Shown here: piece after piece, positions 59,350 through 64,000 of the stretch
How positions within the stretch are numbered: the first letter of the stretch is position 1
Layout: every line of letters begins with the position of its first letter
NCBI RefSeq assembly: GCF_030936135.1
Contig: NC_082595.1
Location: forward strand, 78,650,135-78,714,134
DNA: 64,000 bases
Direction: 5' to 3'
DNA from: Gavia stellata
Lineage: Eukaryota > Chordata > Aves > Gaviiformes > Gaviidae
Position numbers and translations under genes: made by a program
Notes under the pieces: model-generated
Told to the model about the DNA's origin: nothing
The model's input: only the letters and a program-made list of their open reading frames with translations
Databases searched by the model: none

Positions 59350-59907
59350 TTCAGCAAGTTTCAAAATAAGCTTTATTTATTTTAAAAGAGAAAAAAAAGC
59401 CCACGATACAGTGTTTACATCCAATCGGTCTCCTATGTAAGTTTAAATATTCGTGTAGCACACGTCTTCAAGTGTCTCCTATTGGCTGACATCACACTAG
59501 AACATCAGACTGTGCGTAGCCACCACACAGCTATAAACACAAGTACTAAAGTCAATGGAGCACACTTTCCAGCTCAAATCCTCTTGTGCTGCCATGGGTT
59601 CAGCATGATAACATTTCTCACTCATTTCAGATGAGCAGAACACCATCCTTTCCAAGATGCTTTAGAACAGATTTTGACTACCTGACATCTTCCACGAGTG
59701 GAATTTTAAAAGCAATTCCCCTGTCTTTTCATTTGGACTGGCAAAATCACAGGCTGTATTTAGGCTCCTGAGCATTTGTCATCTTTGTTCTACTCAATGA
59801 CACTGCCACAGGACACAAGTAGACCTGCTTTGGATCCCACCAACATTGGTTTTATCTGTGAGCACAGGTGATCTTGCCACGTTCTCTTGTAGGAGGGGTA
59901 CACTTCT
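59350..59907 (-). other. MTO1: MTO1 3' UTR
   Basis: Non-coding end of the last exon. An AATAAA on the - strand at 59372-59377 gives a likely cleavage point near 59350-59360. Confidence 0.7.
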
Positions 59908-62257
59908 CTACAAATGTGTTTTAACAAAGGTACTCTCTGACTCCTCTTCAGAAAACTCTGCTGAAATCTGTCTTTGGGAAGTTGCTTTCTCTGAGTACAT
60001 TTTCTCTGGTAAATACTTGCCAGTCTGAGGCAACGCTTTTACCTTCTCTGTCTTATGGTGATTGGTTTTCACAAATCTTAGCAGATTAATGATAGCAGCT
60101 GGTGTAATTCCAGGGATGCGGCTGACTGCACCAATCTGTGTGTGGAAACAGGAACAAGTTAACCAAGAACAAACCTACACACTGGAGCTAGTGAGAAATG
60201 AGATCAAAATCTGCGGGTATTCCTTTCCCTCATTCTCCTTAACCCCCATGCCCCTTGGGAAGACAGAGAAGGGTTTTCCTTGCGGCTCAATTTTGCTGTG
60301 GCCCAACATCTTACCGTCTGGGGTCGGTTAGAGTCCAGTTTCTCCCGCACCTCTGCTGAGAGTGATGCATCAATGGCAAAGTAATCTAGGTCCTCTGGCA
60401 GTCGGAGGGCTTCATCACGACGCACTTCTTCTATTTCCTGCTGTTGATTGACTACACACCACTCGTAAGCAGCTGTGATAGAACATCAGGAAAACAAGAT
60501 GACCAGATACAGATATTTATGTCAAACAGGTCATTTGCAGGAATTCTTGGAAGCAGAATGAGCAATTCCACTGAGATGGTCAAAAGCTCCTAAGGAAGTT
60601 TCAAGCCTTGCAGACTAAAGAGCCTAATTCACATCACTACTTTGGAAGAAGTCATACTCTTTAATTTGTTACAGGAATTAAGATACACAGGTTGGCTTTT
60701 TCTGTCGGGAAAGGAAAGGATGGTTTATTTGACAGAGCAGTAAGGAGGAAAAACCCAGGAGTGAACATGAATAACTGATCTCACCCCACAAATGAAACAC
60801 AGGTGCTTGCACAGGGCTGTGGCCTATGGTAAAAGGTGCATGCTCTGATAACAGTGTTTCATTTCACTAAGCAGCAACATGAAACACGCTGGGATGAATG
60901 GGCTGGCTCTCCCCTTACTGAACAAAACCTACAGAGATCCCACTAACTCTTGTACTCTACCTTCTATTTTCAATCTCTCTGCCAGTTCTCTCCATTGAGC
61001 AAGCTTTCCCAGGGGCTCTGGGACAGCTCTTGCCAGAACCTCCATGTTGGCTGCCGGATATTGAAGGATGTCAAAGGCACTGTGGAGAACAAGAGTAAGT
61101 TTTTTATGGCAGGAAGCAGTCACTTGCATAAGGCAGATTTACAGCTGTTCTCATCTCAAACTTGTAAGTATCTCTGCATAAGCCAGAACAACTGCAGAGC
61201 CAAGCTCACCTCCCCACTATCTCCTCTCAGCATACACATGAGCAGTTCAGCTTTTGAAGAGGAGCTCTTTGTGAAAAATGAACAGCCAGATAGAAGGGAC
61301 AAGGTAAAGGCATCAAGGGGAATCTTTCACACAGACTGAGTCAGCCAGGTCTTAGTCACTGATTTAAAACAATGGAAAAGATAAGGTGAGATAAAGGATG
61401 GGTAAGGGAAGCAAGGGCCTTTCTGCACAAGAACAGCTACCATCTGACACTAGCCTAAAATCAATGGCTGCTTTATCAAGCTTTCAGCAAAGTAGCAACC
61501 CACTGCAAAACTATTACCGCTTGGTGACACTCTCAATAAGGACAGCAAGAACTGACTGGGCCAGTACTCCCTTACTTTGGGAGCCTATGTCAGCACCAGG
61601 AAATGTGGCATAGTAAAAACACCAACATGGCACTTATTCTATAGGTAAACATCAGATGTCTGTCCCCTTAAAGTGATAAAACTGGAATCTTGGAGTACTT
61701 GACGGCTTCAGGAAGGACGGACAAATGCTGTGAAACCATTAGCCACATGTACTAAAGCAAGCTTAGGTCAGACCAGAAAGCTTCAGCTGTAACCTTTACC
61801 TGACAGGCGACCTTCGACTGCTACTGATGGCAACTTCTGGTATTAACTGGGACCATTTTGATATGCTGAACTGAAGGGATTTTAGTGTTGCAATTCCATC
61901 CTCTAAAGCAGCTCTCGTCTTAACTGCTTGTTCATACCGCTGCTGTGACACACACCCAGCTTCTTTAAAACCTGCAGAGACAGATGGCGTATGAGACAAA
62001 GGTCTACAACCAGGCAGGGCTGCTCACTGCAAGAGCCACCATAATAAAATACCTCTGTGGGTGAGCCTGGCATCGGCATTGTCAGGCCGGAGGGACATGC
62101 GGAACTCCACGCGGCTGGTGAACATCCGGTATGGCTCGCTGGTGCCCAGAGTGGTAAGGTCATCAATCAGGACACCAATGTAGCCTTCGGTGCGACTGAC
62201 AATGAAAGGGGGCTTGCCATGAACCCGTAGGCAAGCATTGATCCCAGCAATCACACC
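59350..62257 (-). CDS. MTO1: MTO1, last five exons joined; 5' partial
   Basis: Mitochondrial tRNA modification enzyme of the MnmG/GidA family. With GTPBP3 it makes 5-taurinomethyluridine at the wobble position of several mitochondrial tRNAs, using FAD. Coding parts on the - strand: 62053-62257, 61800-61971, 60961-61079, 60315-60472 and 59908-60135. Phases join without a break and the frame ends in TAG at 59908-59910. Visible are the end of the GidA signature (GVIAGINA), [40 protein letters not shown] and ADARLT. The helical C-terminal domain follows with [20 protein letters not shown] and [20 protein letters not shown]. The FAD-binding N-terminal half lies beyond the window. The gene is convergent with EEF1A1, as in human synteny. 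Confidence 0.96.
59372..59377 (-). terminator. MTO1: MTO1 poly(A) signal
   Basis: AATAAA on the - strand (tttatt on +), about 530 bases after the stop codon. The best candidate in the 3' UTR. Confidence 0.7.
59908..60135 (-). CDS. MTO1: MTO1 last exon coding part with stop
   Basis: Acceptor cacacacag; 75 codons and TAG. It starts [20 protein letters not shown], the conserved MnmG C-terminal motif for tRNA and partner contact. A non-conserved tail of about 50 residues rich in K, S and E follows, ending STFVKTHL. The human tail after the same motif, as I recall it, is shorter and different in sequence. Confidence 0.94.
   Translation of the reverse strand: MGAVSRIPGITPAAIINLLRFVKTNHHKTEKVKALPQTGKYLPEKMYSEKATSQRQISAEFSEEESESTFVKTHL
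60315..60472 (-). CDS. MTO1: MTO1 second exon from the end
   Basis: Acceptor ttctatcacag, donor gtaaga, ends in phase 0. It encodes [20 protein letters not shown] and [14 protein letters not shown] up to SNRPQT. The LP..LDY motif is shared with bacterial MnmG. Confidence 0.95.
60961..61079 (-). CDS. MTO1: MTO1 third exon from the end
   Basis: Acceptor ttctccacag, donor gtagag. It encodes [20 protein letters not shown] and [14 protein letters not shown], part of the helical C-terminal domain. Confidence 0.94.
61080..61799 (-). other. MTO1: MTO1 intron (third from last)
   Basis: GT-AG intron without recognised elements. The neighbouring 60473-60960 intron and the 62258-62458 part of the upstream intron also show nothing. 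Confidence 0.55.
61800..61971 (-). CDS. MTO1: MTO1 fourth exon from the end
   Basis: Acceptor gtctctgcag, donor gtaaag. It encodes [20 protein letters not shown] and continues to [20 protein letters not shown]. This is the linker and first helices of the C-terminal domain. Confidence 0.95.
62053..62257 (-). CDS. MTO1: MTO1 exon with MnmG signature end
   Basis: Fifth exon from the end. Acceptor ctgcctag, donor gtattt. It starts [18 protein letters not shown] and ends [14 protein letters not shown] plus the first base of Gly. It encodes the last part of the FAD/NADH-domain region, the most conserved block of the family. Confidence 0.95.
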
Positions 62258-62520
62258 CTAGGCAGACAGAAAAGAAAAAAAACATTTATCGGTCTCTTTG
62301 TGGCTAAAATATCAGCACATCTGCCTCCAAAGACTCATGTGTCAAACTGTACCCTGGAAAATGCAATAGCCTGTGCTAGTATTCTAGGCAGTCTTGTTCT
62401 TGCGATACTACGAGTGCTGAAGGGCTTCTTGGCCCCTACTGACATGACTAGAGACAATTCACAGAATCACAGAATCACTACGGTTGGAAAAGACCTGTAA
62501 GATCATCAAGTCCAACCTGG

Positions 62521-62600
62521 AAAAAAAAAAAAAAAAAAGCCAACCACCACACAACAACAACAAGCCACAACACACCAAAAACCAACCCACCCAACACCAC
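62521..62600 (-). repeat. A-run and CA-rich expansion inside the CR1 3' UTR
   Basis: On the + strand, an 18-A run and then CCACA/CAACA-rich sequence replace the short ccatcaacccaacaccacc segment present in the 15.5-kb copy. Confidence 0.8.
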
Positions 62601-62615
62601 AGAGCACCATGTCCA

Positions 62616-64000
62616 TCAAGCTACATGCCACAATGCCACATCCACACGCTCCTTGAATACCTCCAGGGAGGGTGACTCTACCACCTCCCTGGGCAGCCTA
62701 TTCCAATGTTTCACTACTCTCTCAGTAAAGAAATTTTTCCTAATATCTAGCCTGAACCTCCCCTGGCGCAACTTGAGGCCATTTCCTCTAGTCCTGTCAC
62801 TAGTCACTTGGGAGAAGAGACCAGCACCCAACTCTCTGCAACCCCCTTTCAGGTAGTTGTAGAGAGCGATAAGGTCTCCCCTCAGCCTCCTCTTCTCCAG
62901 GCTAAACAACCCCAGCTCCCTCAGCCGCTCCTCATAAGACTTGTGCTCCAGACCCCTCACCAGCTTCGTCGCCCTTCTCTGGACACGCTCCAGCACCTCA
63001 ATGTCCTTCTTGTAGTGAGGGGCCCAAAACTGAACACAGGATTCGAGGTGCGGCCTCACCAGCGCCGAGTACAGAGGCATGATCACCTCCCTGCTCCTGC
63101 TGGCCACACCATTTCTGATACAGGCCAGGATGCCGTTGGCCTTCTTGGCCACCTGGGCACACTGCTGGCTCATATTCAGCCAGCTGTCGATCAACACCCC
63201 CAGATCCTTTTCTGCGGGGCAGCTTTCCAGCCACTCGTCCCCAAGCCTGTAGCGTTGCCTGGGGTTGTAGCGGCCAAAGTGTAGAACCCGGCACTTGGCC
63301 TTATTGAACTTCATCCGGTTGGCCTCAGCCCATCGATCCAGCCTGTCCAGATCCCTCTGCAGAGCCCTCCTACCCTCAAGCAGATCAACACTCCCTCCCA
63401 ACGTGGTGTCATCTGCAAACTTGCTGAGGGAGCACTCTATCCCCTCATCCAGATCATCAATGAAGACATTAAACAAGACCGGTCCCAAAACTGAGCCCTG
63501 GGGGACTCCGCTTGTGACCGGCCGCCAGCTGGATTTCACCCCATTCACTACAACTCTCTGGGCTTGGCCATCCAGCCAGTTTTTTACCCAGCGAAGTGTG
63601 TACCTGTCTAAACCACGGGCCGCCAGCTTCTCTAGGAGAATACTGTGGGGAACAGTGTCAAAGGCTTTGCTGAAGTCCAGGTAGACAACATCAACAGCCT
63701 TTCCCTCATCCACTAGGCGGGTCACCTGGTCATAGAAGGAGATCAGGTTGGTAAAGCAGGACCTGCCTTTCATGAACCCGTGCTGGCTTGGCCTGATCCC
63801 TTGCGTATCCTGCACGTGTCCCGTGAGCGCCCTCAAGATAAGCCTCTCCATAACCTTCCCCGGCACCGAGGTCAGGCTGACAGGCCTGTAGTTCCCCGGA
63901 TCCTCCTTCCGACCCTTCTTGTAGATGGGCGTCACGTTGGCAAGCCTCCAGTCATCCGGGACCTCCCCCGTTAACCAGGACTGTTGATAAATGATGGAGA
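62616..64000 (-). CDS. CR1 ORF2 reverse transcriptase, 5' partial
   Basis: An open frame of about 460 codons with no stop before the window edge. Upstream of the first listed start (63935) it continues in frame as [20 protein letters not shown], so the true start is outside. Counting from 63935, RT motif A is YLDFSKAFD (85-93), motif [12 protein letters not shown] (142-152) and the catalytic box FADD (173-176). The C-terminal region follows, ending [13 protein letters not shown] and a stop. The three catalytic aspartates (one in motif A, two in FADD) are present. The endonuclease domain, if kept, lies beyond the window. Confidence 0.92.
   Translation of the reverse strand, partial: SIIYQQSWLTGEVPDDWRLANVTPIYKKGRKEDPGNYRPVSLTSVPGKVMERLILRALTGHVQDTQGIRPSQHGFMKGRSCFTNLISFYDQVTRLVDEGKAVDVVYLDFSKAFDTVPHSILLEKLAARGLDRYTLRWVKNWLDGQAQRVVVNGVKSSWRPVTSGVPQGSVLGPVLFNVFIDDLDEGIECSLSKFADDTTLGGSVDLLEGRRALQRDLDRLDRWAEANRMKFNKAKCRVLHFGRYNPRQRYRLGDEWLESCPAEKDLGVLIDSWLNMSQQCAQVAKKANGILACIRNGVASRSREVIMPLYSALVRPHLESCVQFWAPHYKKDIEVLERVQRRATKLVRGLEHKSYEERLRELGLFSLEKRRLRGDLIALYNYLKGGCRELGAGLFSQVTSDRTRGNGLKLRQGRFRLDIRKNFFTERVVKHWNRLPREVVESPSLEVFKERVDVALWHVA

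Larger units (their letters stand above)
62459..64000 (-). mobile_element. CR1 LINE, runs past the window edge
   Basis: Octamer tail (two ATTCTGTG-type units at 62461-62478), 3' UTR with an unusual A-rich and CA-rich expansion (62521-62600), then ORF2 open to the last base of the window. It sits in an MTO1 intron in the same orientation as the gene. The open reverse-transcriptase frame suggests a fairly recent insertion. The 5' end is not visible. Confidence 0.95.

Noticed and set aside
62808-63284. 158-codon + strand open frame
   Set aside because: Antisense shadow of the CR1 reverse-transcriptase frame.

Overview
The window is vertebrate nuclear DNA, almost certainly from a bird. It has spliced genes with GT-AG introns, CR1 LINEs with the ATTCTRTG-type 3' octamer tail, an avian-type solo LTR, and the gene order SLC17A5 - EEF1A1 - MTO1. 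The LTR and CR1 types suggest a non-galliform (neoavian) species; that narrower placement is recall-based inference.

Layout. (1) 1-22.9 kb, + strand: SLC17A5 (sialin), coding exons 2-11, stop at 21309-21311. Exon 1 lies before the window. The introns hold a 590-bp solo LTR (12350-12939), a 5'-truncated CR1 (15531-16441) and a CR1 fragment (19227-19330). (2) 22.9-44.4 kb: AT-rich intergenic DNA with no supported gene. It contains two head-to-tail CR1 copies (25.15-26.12 kb), a + strand CR1 tail (28.4 kb), a long decayed ancient CR1 (37.3-38.6 kb) and a probable CR1 relic (40.73-40.83 kb). (3) 44.4-45.9 kb: a strong CpG island. (4) 45015-about 49.63 kb, + strand: the complete EEF1A1 gene with TATA box, TOP-type start, 33-nt non-coding exon 1 and seven coding exons giving exactly 462 residues. 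(5) 49.65-59.35 kb: intergenic DNA between convergent genes, with an orphan pair of poly(A) signals near 52.1 kb. (6) 59.35-62.26 kb, - strand: the last five exons of MTO1 with 3' UTR. (7) 62.46-64.0 kb, - strand: a young-looking CR1 whose reverse-transcriptase frame is open to the window edge, in an MTO1 intron.

The three genes are housekeeping but not one pathway: a lysosomal sialic-acid exporter, the cytosolic translation elongation factor, and a mitochondrial tRNA wobble-uridine modification enzyme. Their adjacency is conserved vertebrate synteny. All splice junctions were read by eye; phases are consistent through all three genes.

I found no new biological system. The best unexplained structures are a 64-bp tandem duplication carrying 12-bp palindromes in EEF1A1 intron 2, a 13-bp perfect hairpin in EEF1A1 intron 5, a repeated poly(A) region in the SLC17A5 3' end, and an LTR 56 bp after a SLC17A5 splice donor.
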